A stretch of 64,000 nt of DNA from Metridium senile (Eukaryota; Cnidaria; Anthozoa; Actiniaria; Metridiidae), in the NCBI GenBank assembly GCA_949775045.1, contig OX459108.1:15715763-15779762 (forward strand). The letters are read 5' to 3'. Positions 1 through 10,800 of the stretch are shown here, piece by piece; positions within the stretch are counted from its first letter, which is position 1; the number at the start of each line of letters is the position of its first letter. A program made the position numbers and the translations under genes. The notes beneath the pieces are model-generated. The model searched no databases. It had not been told where the DNA came from and was given only the letters and a program-made list of their open reading frames with translations.

Positions 1-244
1 ATAAGTGAGTAGCTTTATTAGAGACTCTTTTAACAATAAACTGACTAGTCTAGAAACCACGTGGTTTGAAGGATGAATGAATGGATGAATGAATGAATTG
101 ATAAATGAATGGATGGATGGATGGATGGATACACATGCAAACGATTCAACGATCTACGCAGTAATGAATAAATATGAACGAAAAAGGGAAAAGGTTATGA
201 ATGAAGGTATGCTTGTCTATTGTGTTTTTCCTTCATACAAAGGC

Positions 245-553
245 AGGGACACCACAACAGCGTGTAACGCCAATTAACAGTGGGCCCTGTAATATCTATG
301 ACCTGACTGTTGTGCTAGGAGACAATCCCCTACTCTTTTCGAACAACACAGCAGGATGTTTTACGTCCACCTTATGTAGAATTAGAGTGAAAGCAGACAG
401 GACCTCCAGCTTTACGTCCTTATCTGAGAAGACGAGGCAATAAGAGAGTGAAGTGTCTTGCCCAAGGACACAACGTAATCGCCCAGGCCGGGAATCGAAC
501 CCAGACTATTAGGCCCGGAATTCGGCCCCCTAACCACTAGACCATCACGCCTC
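245..553 (-). mobile_element. tRNA-derived SINE, minus strand
   Basis: Read on the minus strand, the element begins with a tRNA-like head: an A-box-like stretch (TGGTCTAGTGGTTAG) and a B box (GGTTCGATTCC) near 493-550. A conserved SINE-type central motif, GTGTCCTTGGGCAAGACAC, follows near 450-475. The 3' end is not sharply defined; I place it near 245. The head stops about 40 bp upstream of the first visible spermine synthase exon, so the element is antisense in that gene's intron. The rest of 1-244 holds an ATGA/TGGA-rich simple repeat (70-130) and no recognisable exon. Confidence 0.7.
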
Positions 554-595
554 TCTTTTGTATCTCATGTTATTGATGTGTTATGTCATCACCAG

Positions 596-3500
596 AGTTG
601 TCTACGAAGGTTCATCGGAGTATCAAGACATCCTTGTCGTACATTCACAACAGTTTGGTAACATGTTGTTCTTAGACGATAACGAAAGTAAGTCAGTACC
701 TGCAGAACTATTGTTTAGTCTCCCAGGCAGCCTCGTCACGCACTAAACACGGCTGCGGGGGAAAATAGTACTTGCAGCAACAATTCCAATAATAATCAGC
801 CCAATCACTTATACTGATTTTATCATCGTTACTGTCATGTGTTTTTTTCAGTGCTTGCTGAAAGTGATATCGCCTACACACGGGCCCTTCTTGGAAATGG
901 ACGAGAAGACTACAGGGATAAAACAATTCTTATCCTGGGGGGAGGGGACGGGGGAATTATTCACGAAGTTCTAAAGGAGAGTCCCAAGTTTGTTACAATG
1001 GTCGAGATATCCTTTGAAATGTGTTATTGTGTATCAGTATCATCATCAGCAGTATCACCATAATCAGTATTATCATCATGAGTATAATCTTAATCATCAT
1101 CATAACCAGCATCGTCATCATCGAGTATCATCATTATAATCATCATCATCATCATCAGTATCCTGATCACCATCGTCATCATCAGTATCATCATCATCAT
1201 AACAAACAACACAATCACACAGAGCTATTATCAATATCATCATCTTCAGTATCATCATCATCTTATCTTCGTCATCACAATCACTGATATCATTATAACA
1301 TTAGAAATATTAGATAGTATACTTTTGGGTTCCCTGTGTATTATCTTTGACGTCACAGTACATTGACCAACTCGTCATCGACGTTGCTAAGAAACACCTT
1401 CGCAAGGTTTGTGGAAGTACATTGGATACATTAAAGGGAAGCAATTATGAGGTAAGTTGAGGCTGCGAAACGGCTCTACGAGGGGAAATATTTGTCCCCT
1501 GTTGCTGTACAAGATCATCCATAATTAAATTAGATGGAGATGTTTTGCATGACTTACAAACTACTTTTAAAAAAATAAATTACTTTTTGAACGTCTCAAT
1601 GTAATAGTCCTCTTCACGTCATGCTTCAATGCAAAGGCCTGGCTACCTTTCAAGATGGCGCAGGGAACTGTGAAGGGGAATATTGGCAAGACTCACACAT
1701 TAGAGCGGTTTTCGTATACGAGTGGGAAACTGACCGTACCGTACCGTAGACGTAACCGTACCGTAAGTTCTATAAAAACATTCGAAAATTCTACAGTAAC
1801 AGTACCGTAACTGTGCGGTAAATATTACGGCCAGTTTCCCACTCATACGAAAACCGCTCTACCTCTACGTTAATTTGTTTAGCACACAACTGTGCTCACA
1901 TTATTACTGTTGTTTGTAGATAATAGTAGACGACTGCTATAAGGTATTACGTAAATATATTCAAGAAGGAACAGTGTTTGATTACATATTGAACGATCTG
2001 ACTGACATTCCTATTGGTGCAGAGGGCATTCAAGGTAAGCTGACGCAGTCCACACTTATAAAACAGCTAGTTATTGTACATTTGTACTGCAATTGTTTCC
2101 TTAGAAACATCGACGCAGGCCACACTAGTTTAAACACATCGACGCAGTCCACACTAGTTTAAACACATCGACGCAGGCCACACTAGTTTAAACACATCGA
2201 CGCAGGCCACACTAGTTTAACCGCTAGTTATCGTACATTTTTACTCCAATTGCTTCCTTAAAAACTCTGACGCAGTCCATACTAGTTGCTAGTTATCGTA
2301 TATTTTCACTCCAACAGTTTGCTTAGAAAAACCGACGCAGTCCACACTAGCTTTACTACTAGTTATCGTACATTTTTAATGCGCTGCATTTATTGAACGG
2401 CAACTTCCTTAGAAAACAGACGCATGCGCAGTCCACATTTGTTATCGTACATTATTACTCCAATTGTATTATTTGGGAACACTTTGGTTTATCGCCGTTT
2501 CTTTACATTGCAGAAAAAGCTTGGACGTTTATCAAAGACGTGCTAGACTTATCGCTACAGGTGCTGCACAAAAATGGCAAATACTATGCACAGGTTAGTA
2601 CTTCTGGAATGATATTATATTTCAATCGCGTAACGAACCCTGTCCGTGACCACCATTAGTGACTCGCTAATACTATCATGCACCGTGGAATGTAACAAAC
2701 CCTGGCCCAGTTACTGCCACAAACCACACTCACTAATGCATGCATGGTACTCAAGCATGTTAAGGCCTGGGTCAGACGCCTAATTAGCTAAAATCACTAT
2801 TTCTAATATTTCAACCGTTGCTTTAGAAATGTTGTCAAGTAACTTGGACAAATGATTGGTTTTAATGAGTTTTTGCAATTTTTGCTTGCTGAATGACATT
2901 TGGGTAGTCACGTGACCACGCATGTGATTTATGATTTTTCCGATATTCAATGCAAAACGGGGTAAATAAAGAAACACAATAAAATGATAAAAATTAGGTC
3001 ATTAGAGGACTTTTATAAAAATCTTTCGACGTATGCTTAGAATGGTTGTCCATCATTGATTATTTAAGAGATATTTGGCAAAACAGGTCACGTGACCAAT
3101 GCCGTTTTTTACAAATAACCATATAACTCCTCATTGTTCAGATGAAGTCATGCATTCTAGGCAGTTTCATGTCCGTCTTGGTGTCCTTAACATTTCAACA
3201 TCAAAAACAATCTTCTCAAAATGCATTTTATCCACCCCATTTTCAATTTTCTGTTTTTCATTGTTTCAGGTCACGTGACCACCAAAATCAGACTTTTTAT
3301 AAATGAAAAAGTTAAGGATCCCAATTACTTCTATGGGTCCAAAGTGTTCTTCTGTACACCTAATATTTGTAGAGATATTACAATTTCAAGTACTTTTCGG
3401 TCCATTCAAAAACCCAGGCCTTAACATGCTTGAGTACGGGCTCATATAATAACAAAAGCTACACCCACTACTAACCTGCACCAAGGAACTGGCTCCAGGG

Positions 3501-4375
3501 GTGGATCCAGAAATTTTTCCAGGGGGTTGTCCCATTTGCAAATGAAGAGTTCTTATGGTGTACGGGGGTATCCGGTCCCTAAATGTCTTAAATATAAGAT
3601 AGGGGTAATAGACCTCTTTACCTCCGTATGCAAATTGCCCAATTCAGACCACGTGTCATTCCCTTGAGAATTGTTCTTTTATGATGAACGTATTATATCA
3701 TTTACATGTGAAAGAAACAATTCCCAAGGGTAGCATCACATGATCTGAAATGGGACTGACAAACAACGAAGGTAAACAGGTCTATTCAGGGGCGGAACTT
3801 TGATATCCTTTTGGCGGATAACTTAACGGCAGTTACAAGAGCGCAAAGATCGTAAAACGGGACTTAAACTGCAATAAAGGGGGGGGGGGGGGTGAAAAGT
3901 CACCTAGTTCACCCCCCTCCGTCCGCCCCTATTATTGCGGTGCGAGGGGCTTGTCCGGTGCCATTAGGAACACCCCCTAGATCCGCCCCTCATACTAAGG
4001 GGCTTGTCCGGTGCCATTAGGAACACCCCCTAGATCCACCCCTCATACTAAGGGGCTTGTCTGGTGCCATTAGGAACACCCCCTAGATCCACCCCTCATA
4101 CTAAGGGGCTTGTCTGGTGCCATTAGGAACACCTCCTAGATCCGCCCCTCATACTAAGGGCTTGTCCGGTGCCATTAGGAACACCCCCTAGATCCACCCC
4201 TCATACTAACACCTAGTATTTATATATTATCCAGGGTACTAATGGCGTTATCAACCTTACTTATCAAAAACGATACGAGAAAATCTTATCCAGTTATCCA
4301 ATAGAATTTTCTAAGGAATGTACGTTTGTTCCATCGTTCTTGGAGCTGTATCCTTACATGTTATGCACGACATAA
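596..4375 (+). CDS. SMS: Spermine synthase, C-terminal part (5' exons outside window)
   Basis: Transfers an aminopropyl group from decarboxylated S-adenosylmethionine to spermidine to make spermine in the cytosol. Six exons are visible: 596-687, 852-1006, 1362-1451, 1920-2034, 2514-2593 and 4235-4375 (TAA). They join in phase to give 223 residues. The segment covers the spermine-synthase catalytic domain. It carries [16 protein letters not shown], the nucleotide-binding loop [18 protein letters not shown], the catalytic-Asp region [16 protein letters not shown] and the end motif [16 protein letters not shown]; all match the known family order. The N-terminal AdoMetDC-like domain must lie left of position 1. 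The intron at 1007-1361 has AT-AC ends. The last intron (2594-4234) is swollen by transposons and a minisatellite. It is convergent with PNISR. Identity is very firm. Confidence 0.95.
1007..1361 (+). other. SMS: AT-AC (U12-type) intron in spermine synthase
   Basis: The preceding exon ends ATG GTC GAG and is followed at 1007 by ATATCCTTT, the consensus 5' splice site of minor-spliceosome AT-AC introns. The 3' end reads CACAGTAC at 1354-1361, closing with AC. TATCTTTGAC at 1342-1351 fits the U12 branch site (consensus TTCCTTRAY), with the branch A at 1350, 11 nt before the exon. Using these borders gives VE|IDQLVID in phase 0, which matches the family. A GT-AG alternative (acceptor at 1358) would insert an extra Tyr and has no suitable donor. 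Confidence 0.88.
1024..1290. repeat. (ATC)n-rich simple repeat in the U12 intron
   Basis: Imperfect ATC/ATT triplet tract (TATCATCATC-type) that fills most of the AT-AC intron. The overlapping open frame rich in His, Ile and Ser is a by-product of the triplet. Confidence 0.9.
1701..1861. mobile_element. MITE with TAGAGCGGTTTTCGTA termini
   Basis: Inverted ends: TAGAGCGGTTTTCGTA at 1701-1716 and its reverse complement ending at 1861, continuing into GAGTGGGAAACTG / CAGTTTCCCACTC. The interior is rich in CCGTACCGTA. It sits in the third spermine synthase intron (1452-1919). Just upstream, 1615-1690 resembles the foldback element in the tetraspanin intron (39655-39882). Confidence 0.85.
2040..2480. 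repeat. Cluster of GACGCAG..ACTAGTTTA repeats
   Basis: At least seven imperfect copies of a unit reading CGACGCAGKCCACACTAGTT followed by a GCTAGTTATCGTACATTTTT-like stretch. Three copies (2111-2220) are almost immediately tandem. It fills the spermine synthase intron between 2035 and 2513. Further copies lie at 4420-4500, 5385-5520, 20855-20890, 44705-44750, 45070-45180 and 52385-52425. Confidence 0.85.
2747..3437. mobile_element. Non-autonomous DNA transposon with perfect 26-bp TIRs
   Basis: The left end 2747-2772 (GTACTCAAGCATGTTAAGGC...) and the right end 3412-3437 are exact reverse complements over 26 bp. The 690-bp body has no transposase reading frame. It contains several copies of TCACGTGACC (near 2910, 3088 and 3270), an E-box-like palindrome. 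It lies in the last spermine synthase intron. Confidence 0.88.
3607..3786. mobile_element. MITE with AATAGACC termini
   Basis: The ends AATAGACCTCTTTACCTCCG and CGAAGGTAAACAGGTCTATT are imperfect reverse complements. Inner arms CCAATTCAGACCACGTG and CATGATCTGAAATGGG continue the foldback. It shares the AATAGACC terminus with the element at 32807-33022. Confidence 0.8.
3865..4212. repeat. G/C-rich tract and 57-58 bp minisatellite
   Basis: A poly-G run near 3881-3892 is followed by about five copies of a unit beginning GGGGCTTGTCCGGTGCCATT and containing ACACCCCCTAGATCC. It abuts the acceptor of the last spermine synthase exon (4235). The overlapping open frames are repeat artefacts. Confidence 0.9.
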
Positions 4376-4702
4376 AGCATTAATATAAATAATCACCGTT
4401 GATAAGAGCAAAACTACCATTCTAACCGCTAGTTATTATACATTTTTACTCCAATTAGATACCCCAACGAAGCACACACTATTTCAACCGCTTTTGGTCG
4501 TACGTTTCCTTAGAAGAGGGTCCTGAAAGAGGGGGGGGGGGGGGGGGGGTCCGAATCCCATTTCCCAGTTTATATTTGGACCAAATCTCAGTCAAAAATC
4601 ACATAATCCCATCAGTTTTGCTCAAGTTTTCAATCCCATTTTCTATTGTTCTTTTATTCACCGATAGTTATCCGGCGCACAGTTTTTACTCCAATTGCTC
4701 TC
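4376..4702. other. Spermine synthase 3' flank
   Basis: No gene seen. It holds further degenerate copies of the CTAGTTAT..TTTTTACTCCAATT repeat and a poly-G tract at 4531-4549. The 3' UTR of spermine synthase must start here; I see no convincing AATAAA close to the stop. Confidence 0.6.
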
Positions 4703-4946
4703 TTAAGTGGCGTTTACACTAGCAAATTTGTCGCGCGACAACAGCGGCGATTTCAATGGCGATTTTATCGCAGCTTTGTCGCCGCAATTTCGAATACGCT
4801 CGAATTTAGGAGACAGAAAATCGCAGCAAGTTGCACTAAATTTCGAGCGTATTCGAAATTGCGGCGACAAAGCTGCGATAAAATCGCCATTGAAATCGCC
4901 GCTCTTGTCGCGCGACAAACTTGCTAGTGTAAAAAATGACGCTTAA
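4703..4946. mobile_element. Palindromic MITE with TTAA flanks
   Basis: Long foldback flanked by TTAA at 4703-4706 and 4943-4946. Arms run TTTACACTAGCAAATTTGTC... against GACAAACTTGCTAGTGTAAA, then continue through a CGCGACAA / TTGTCGCG region and GCGGCGATTTCAATGGCGAT. TTAA target duplication is typical of piggyBac-like elements. Overlapping open frames on both strands are by-products. Confidence 0.85.
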
Positions 4947-4956
4947 ACGCCGCTTT

Positions 4957-5371
4957 AAGGCCCGTTCACACGAGCGATTTTTGCGGCGATTTGAGGTGCG
5001 ATTTTTACAGTGATGTAAACGCGCGTGTGAACAACCGGCGATTTTACTGTGGCTTTTCAGTATAAATTTTTGCTACAAGTTTCTGCGAGTTTTATGAAAA
5101 AATGATCATTTTTGATCTTCTTCATCTTTCCATGACGGAAAGTAGCTACACATTTCCTATTGGGGGACTCCTAGTTCTAATTTTCAGTTTTCTGAAATAA
5201 ATCGCAGCTGAATCGCAGTCAAATTTGAACATGTTCAAAATACCTGCGATATTTCCAAAATCGCAGTAAAATCGCCGGTTGTTCACACGCGCGAATTTTC
5301 ATCGCCGTAAAAAACGCCACGAAAATCGCACCTCAAATCGCCGCAAAAATCGCTCGTGTGAACGGGCCTTT
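4957..5371. mobile_element. Foldback MITE, AAGGCCCGTTCACACGAG ends
   Basis: Inverted arms of about 100 bp: AAGGCCCGTTCACACGAGCG at 4957 and its complement ending at 5370. Inner arms GTGAACAACCGGCGATTTTA and TAAAATCGCCGGTTGTTCAC continue the fold. No coding capacity. It sits directly beside the previous foldback. Confidence 0.88.
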
Positions 5372-5384
5372 AGAAATTAACACT

Positions 5385-5890
5385 GCCTACACTAGTTTAA
5401 CTGCTAGTTATCGTATATTTTTACTCTGCTAGTTATCGTATATTTTTACTCTAATTGCTTTCTTAGAAACACTGACGCTGCCCACACTATTTTAACTGCT
5501 AGTTATCGTGCATTTTTACTTGTCTTTTATTCGTGAAGCATTCAAATGTTCCTTAACAGTGTTTAGATGGACATTTTATGAAGTATGGAATAAACCATAG
5601 CATATGCACATGGTGCAAGCCCACAAAACCACAAGTATATAGCTATTACAGAATTACTTGAAATAGTGCATTCCTGGACTAAAACACATCAATGGTAAAC
5701 ACGGAGTAAATAACTGTAAAGTAATATTTATTATAATATTATTGTATAGTTTAAACTAATATTTTGTAAATTTCTTATCAACAATTTTACATTCAGATAA
5801 AATGTTTTTAAATTGCTTAAGATGCCTATAGTTAATTCCATACATTGCACATATTATAAATAAAGGGAAAAACATTTGATGTTTATATTT
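5385..5890. other. Intergenic, repeat remnants only
   Basis: 5385-5520 has two more copies of the CACTAGTTTAACTGCTAGTT repeat. 5520-5890 is AT-rich and I see no gene or recognisable repeat. Confidence 0.6.
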
Positions 5891-6011
5891 TATAGCCTGC
5901 GTGGCGGGTCTTGGACACTGGGGAGGAGGTTTTTTTTTTTCCACCAATACAAAAACCCCCTCCCCCAAAATCCCTCCTACCCAGTCCCCAAGAGCAGCCA
6001 CGCAGGCTATA
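5891..6011. mobile_element. MITE with TATAGCCTGCGTGGC termini
   Basis: TATAGCCTGCGTGGC at 5891-5905 and GCCACGCAGGCTATA ending at 6011 are perfect inverted ends. The interior has poly-T and C-rich runs. Confidence 0.85.
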
Positions 6012-6138
6012 TATTTTAGTGCACAAATGTATAAACCACTTACTAATAGTTTATTTACAGGTAGTTGCCATAGAAATCGGCTAACACGTTGCTAAGTACG
6101 TTTCCACCAATTCACATCTTTTGGGAATAAGATTATAT

Positions 6139-6387
6139 GGCAGCGTTCATTATGTATGGCAGAGGGGGCAGGTGAAATTTTTAAATGCAAAAAAAAAAAT
6201 CCCAACACCCCCTCACAATTCTCAAAAAATCTCCCCCTCTCAAGAATAACAATTTATCCACTCTCCCCAAGGTATCCCCCCACTTCTCTGATAAAAAAAT
6301 TCATATCCCCCTTTTTTGTAAATTTTTTCCAGATCCCCCCTGAATTTCACCTGCCCCCCCCCCCTGCCATACATAATGAACGCAGCC
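6139..6387. mobile_element. MITE with GCGTTCATTATGTATGGCAG arms
   Basis: Inverted arms: GGCAGCGTTCATTATGTATG near 6139 and its complement near 6365-6383, extending into GGGGCAGGTGAAAT / ATTTCACCTGCCCC. The middle is a C- and T-rich filler. Confidence 0.85.
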
Positions 6388-6393
6388 TTATGT

Positions 6394-6549
6394 ATTTCAA
6401 TAGAGTGATTTTCATGACCGTGAAAGAATTGGCAATTTAAGTTGTTACTACACTCTGAATCTATTGTTTTCTTTTGTTCTTTACCAACAAGTACGAACTA
6501 AATAGTCGTTTTTCTTTCACGGTCAAATGAAAATCACTCTATCACGTTG
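6394..6549. mobile_element. MITE with AGAGTGATTTTCAT arms
   Basis: TTCAATAGAGTGATTTTCAT followed by GACCGTGAAAGAA, mirrored by TTCTTTCACGGTCA and ATGAAAATCACTCTA near 6507-6545. It follows the previous MITE almost without a gap. Confidence 0.8.
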
Positions 6550-6584
6550 AAAATGTTTGGAACCCAAGTTGTTACTCTGGGGCA

Positions 6585-6922
6585 GGTTGTAAGAAGCCTG
6601 GATAAAGTTATCCACTGGATAAGGGTTATCCATTGTATAGAATTTGTATAGGTTTTATCCTGTGGATAGCACTATTCAGGCTACTTAATGTTTCTGGTCA
6701 AGAAACAGGCAGCCCAACTACTCGATCTGAGGAATTTTTTATAGCGAATATAAATCATTTTTTACTTGCAAAAAGCCACAGGAATCCCATCCGCGCGCAT
6801 CTAAACAAATATACCACAGCAACCCCACCTGCGCGCTCAATATGTATGTCACTCAGCGAGCGGTTAAAAATAACTCTATTGTCATTAAAACAAATCTTCA
6901 AAGAGAATAGTTGGGCTGCCTG
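6585..6922. mobile_element. Two adjacent MITEs: AAGCCTGGATAA foldback and CAGGCAGCCCAACTA element
   Basis: 6585-6690 is a GCCTGGATAAAGTTATCCAC foldback related to the one at 44214-44338. 6706-6922 has 15-bp inverted ends, CAGGCAGCCCAACTA and TAGTTGGGCTGCCTG. The terminus resembles the GGGCTTCCTGTG / GGGCTGCCTGTG strings seen elsewhere in the window. Confidence 0.75.
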
Positions 6923-7857
6923 TGGTTGAGACTAAATAACTATTACCAGTCAGTACCGACAATAAATAGTGCTTATAATAGCAGGTCTACTATGAAAAAG
7001 TACTATTAGTGAGAATTATTGTGCAAGCACACTAAATACAAAGTATTTGATAGTGAATACTTTACATTTATTTCCAATATTTAATGCTGTTTTCATTACC
7101 CTGTGAAACACTCTTTAGTGTAATACTCTTTAATGCACCTTAGGGGGCAAAATCACCTGTTGTCTTTACCAAATATTACCCAAGCCCCTTTCCTGGTTGG
7201 CAAAAATATCATAACCCCCCCCCCCCCCCCCCCCATATTCGGTGCAGTTTTTACTAAACCCCTATCAAACAGCATACAATTTGTAACAACCCCCTATATA
7301 GCTTCCAAAAATAGTGTGACCCCTCAATATTGCTGACCCCCCTCATACACTAATAAAAGAAAGCCCCCTTAATTCCATTGTGTTCTTTTGTTATTTTAAT
7401 ATCGCTTTAACTAATATACTTTGTTTCACGGGTTAATGAGAACAGTTCTGATGGAATTGCTCTAATCAAAAGTGTTCAAATAATGTTACCGATGTGACAG
7501 TAAAACAATACACAGTTTCATATGTACTATAATTACTTTATTTATAATTCAGACCACAGTCAATCGTGTTCTTTCAATACATTGTAATGTTATATAAACA
7601 CCAATAAAATCCATACTGTTCTAGTCACAGTCTATCTTACATTGGGAAGAAAAAGGATGGGAATTCCCACAATTCATTTTTTACATCCCACTTTTAAAAT
7701 GTGCTTCCATATTCAAATCAACTCTACTTTCTTAATGACCTTGGTGTGGAATCATAGAATCATCTTTAGGTGGATAATTGAGAGTGTAGTGTCAAGGCCA
7801 AAGGTAACGGTTTGTAAGTAGAAATGTCAGTTGAGAGAGAGAAGAGTGTTTGGTAGT
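6923..7857. other. PNISR 3' flank with a C-rich repeat
   Basis: 7130-7380 is a C-rich element (poly-C at 7217-7235, then CCCCTATATAGCTTCCAAAA and GAAAGCCCCCTTAAT). A related copy lies at 28290-28810. 7381-7857 should contain the PNISR 3' UTR. A minus-strand AATAAA lies at 7537-7542, about 320 bp past the stop, and is a candidate poly(A) signal. No other gene is seen. Confidence 0.6.
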
Positions 7858-10800
7858 TTAATGTCTCTTATGTCTTGGTGATTTCGATCTGAAAAGAAAC
7901 AATATTCATGATGATGATGATGATACTAATTATTGTATCGTAATTCAACAAAATGGTTTGGTAAAAGTAGATAACAGAATAGTCATGATGGTTATTGGTA
8001 TAATGATAAGACTAATGATCAGACAAATGATGATAATAATTGTGATGATGATGATAATAATTGTGATGATGATGATAACAATTGTGATGATGATAATAAT
8101 TGTGATGATGATAATAATTGTGATGATAATAATTGTGATGATGATGATAATAATTGTGATGATGATAATTGTGATGATGATAATAATTGTGATGATGATA
8201 ATAATTGTGATGATGATAATAATTGTGATGATGATGATGATGATAATAATGGTGATAATAATGGTGATAACAATGGTGATAATGATGACAATAATGATGA
8301 TAATAAGTGTGATGATGGCATTAATAATAATTTGTGATGATGATAATAATGGTGATGATGTTGATGATAATAATTGTGATAATGATGATGATAGCGATAT
8401 TAATAATTGTGATGATGGTGATAATACCTCTGAATAATAATTTGTGATGATGATAATAATGGTGATGATGATGATGATAATAATTGTGATGATGATGATA
8501 GTGATAATGATGATAGCGATAATGATAATTGTGATGATGGTGATAATACCGCTGAATAATAATTTGTGATGATGATCGCAATGGTGATGATGATAGTAAC
8601 AATGATATTGATAGTTATAATGTATCCTTGGCTGGCCATGCCTTACCACCTTGTCTATCAATAAAACAAATGCAATAACAAATAAGAGAAACAAACAAAA
8701 TAATCCACCTTGTTCTTGACCTCCGTTTCTTTCTTCTCTTACCCTCCCTGGATTCATCAGATGATGAGCTGTGACGACTATTCCTCCTTGTAGGTGACTC
8801 GCTAACACTCCTTTTTCTCTGTCTACTTGGTGAACGACTAGAACTATGTGAATCTTTCATGTGCTTTCTACTGCTAGGTGAACGACTCTTGCTGCGGGAA
8901 TGTTTTCTATGTTTTCTATTAACTGGTGAACGACTCTTGCTGCGGGAATCCTTTCTGTGTTTTCTATTAACTGGTGAACGACTTGTGCTACGGGAATGTT
9001 TTCTATGTTTTCTAGTACTTGGTGATCGACTGGCACTTTTTGAGTGTTTACTTCGTCTCCTTGGAGATCTGCTGGAGCTGTGAGAGTGCTTTTTTGATTT
9101 GCGAGAGCTTCTTGAGTCACTAGGAGATCTACTGTGGTCTTTCCGTCTACTCTTATGTTTTCTTGGTGATCTTGACCTACTTCGTCTAGATCTATGCTTA
9201 CTTTTAGAATCACTTGGACTGCAATCTTTTCGTTTGTGTTTTGAGCGGTGTTTTTTCTTCTTAGATGAGCTAGATCTTTCACTTTCCTTGTCAGATGCAT
9301 CACTAGATATGTGTTTGTGTTGAGGAGAGCTGGATTGAGAACGGTTGTCGTCCTGTTCACTTGGTTGAGATAAAGGCCTATCTTGACTGTAATGTTCATT
9401 TTTGTTGTCCACAGGCTGGTGGCGTTGTTCTGGTTCTGGATATTCTTCTTCTTCGTCACTTGATTCTGAATCAGAACCATAGTCACCGACACCTGGTATA
9501 AAACAATGTTGACTTTTATTGATTTGCACAACACTTATTTAGGTATGAAATAATGATGACTCTCACAGAACTCTCTAAATGTCTTTACACAGAGAAGAGG
9601 TTTTTCCTGTTTATTTTCTTGAAATTTTGAACACACCTAGCTTTTGCAATTCTTTATAAATTATGAAAATAAAAAAATAAAAAATATTTGATCGCCATCT
9701 TGTTTTGTGGAATGCCTGGATGTTTTCTTTTATGAAACTAAATCATCCAGGCATTCCACGGCATGCGCAGAAAGTAAGTGCAGAAACATTTCTTCTTAAA
9801 CACAATGAATGCTTAGATTTACTATCTTACCTAAAGCCCCTGCATTCTTAAGTAGGTTTAAACCACCAGAGTTTCTCAACTGTCTGTTCTCAGCTACAAA
9901 CAAAAACACATCAAAGCTTTTTACATGCATTCAATCAGCATTAACCACAATGTTGCTATAGTTACCTGTCAGTGCCTCATTATAACTGTCTTTGGCAATT
10001 TTAATGATTTGTTCATTTGTGACGAACAAGAGTATCTCTGTCATCATTGTACGCATTTTAACCAGCTGTAGTGGAAGTTGATATATCAGATAATAGTAAT
10101 AAACTGTAATACATGATATATACAACAAGTAGGAATAATGAATATTTATAATAATTGAATATAGTGTTTGTATTGTGATGCTTATTTACCAACCACTTTC
10201 ACAATAGTTTTTTTGTTTTGTTCTAAGAACAATGGTTGCTTGGTAAAACTATACAAAACTGCGCCACTGTACATCTACCTATTGTTTGAGTACAGTTTAA
10301 TACCAACAAATGTACTTCACTTAGTGTTCTCGTTGGTTGTAGTGTTTACAAGTGTTGGTATTAATTGTCATGCTTATGTACAAACCATATTAACAATAGA
10401 TTTTCTTTGTTTTAAGTATGTTTGCTTAACAAAACCTATTGTTTGAGTACAACTTAATACCAAACCCAGTACTTCGCTTAGTAAGCCAAGTTTGTGTTGG
10501 TCTGATACCTACCATTTCTTGTTGTTTTTCTGAATCACTTTTTTGATCTACTTCCTCATCTGATGAATCACTTTGTCTGTGTGAAGATTTCTTGGGAGAG
10601 CCATGACGCTTAATGGTCTCTTTGTGTTTGGAGTGCTGGGCAGGTTCTTCTTTGTCTTTATCAGTATCCTCTGGCTATGTAATAATATCACAGGTTATCA
10701 TCAACATCATAATTACTGTCATCACAGACATGATTGTGGTAAAAGGTCTCTCATTTATCATAATTATAATCACTATCGTCATCATCATCTTCATTGTCAT

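Noticed and set aside
4646..4946. Arg/Ala-rich open frames on both strands (71-93 residues)
   Set aside because: Produced by a palindromic MITE; the two strands give nearly the same peptide because of the inverted repeat.
7945..8808. 287-residue minus-strand open frame, Ile/Thr/Ser/His rich
   Set aside because: Translation of a GAT/ATC triplet array in the last PNISR intron; true splice sites at 8708 and 7889 remove it.
9099..9323. Leu/Arg/Phe-rich plus-strand frames opposite the PNISR RS exon
   Set aside because: Antisense shadow of the serine/arginine-repeat coding exon.
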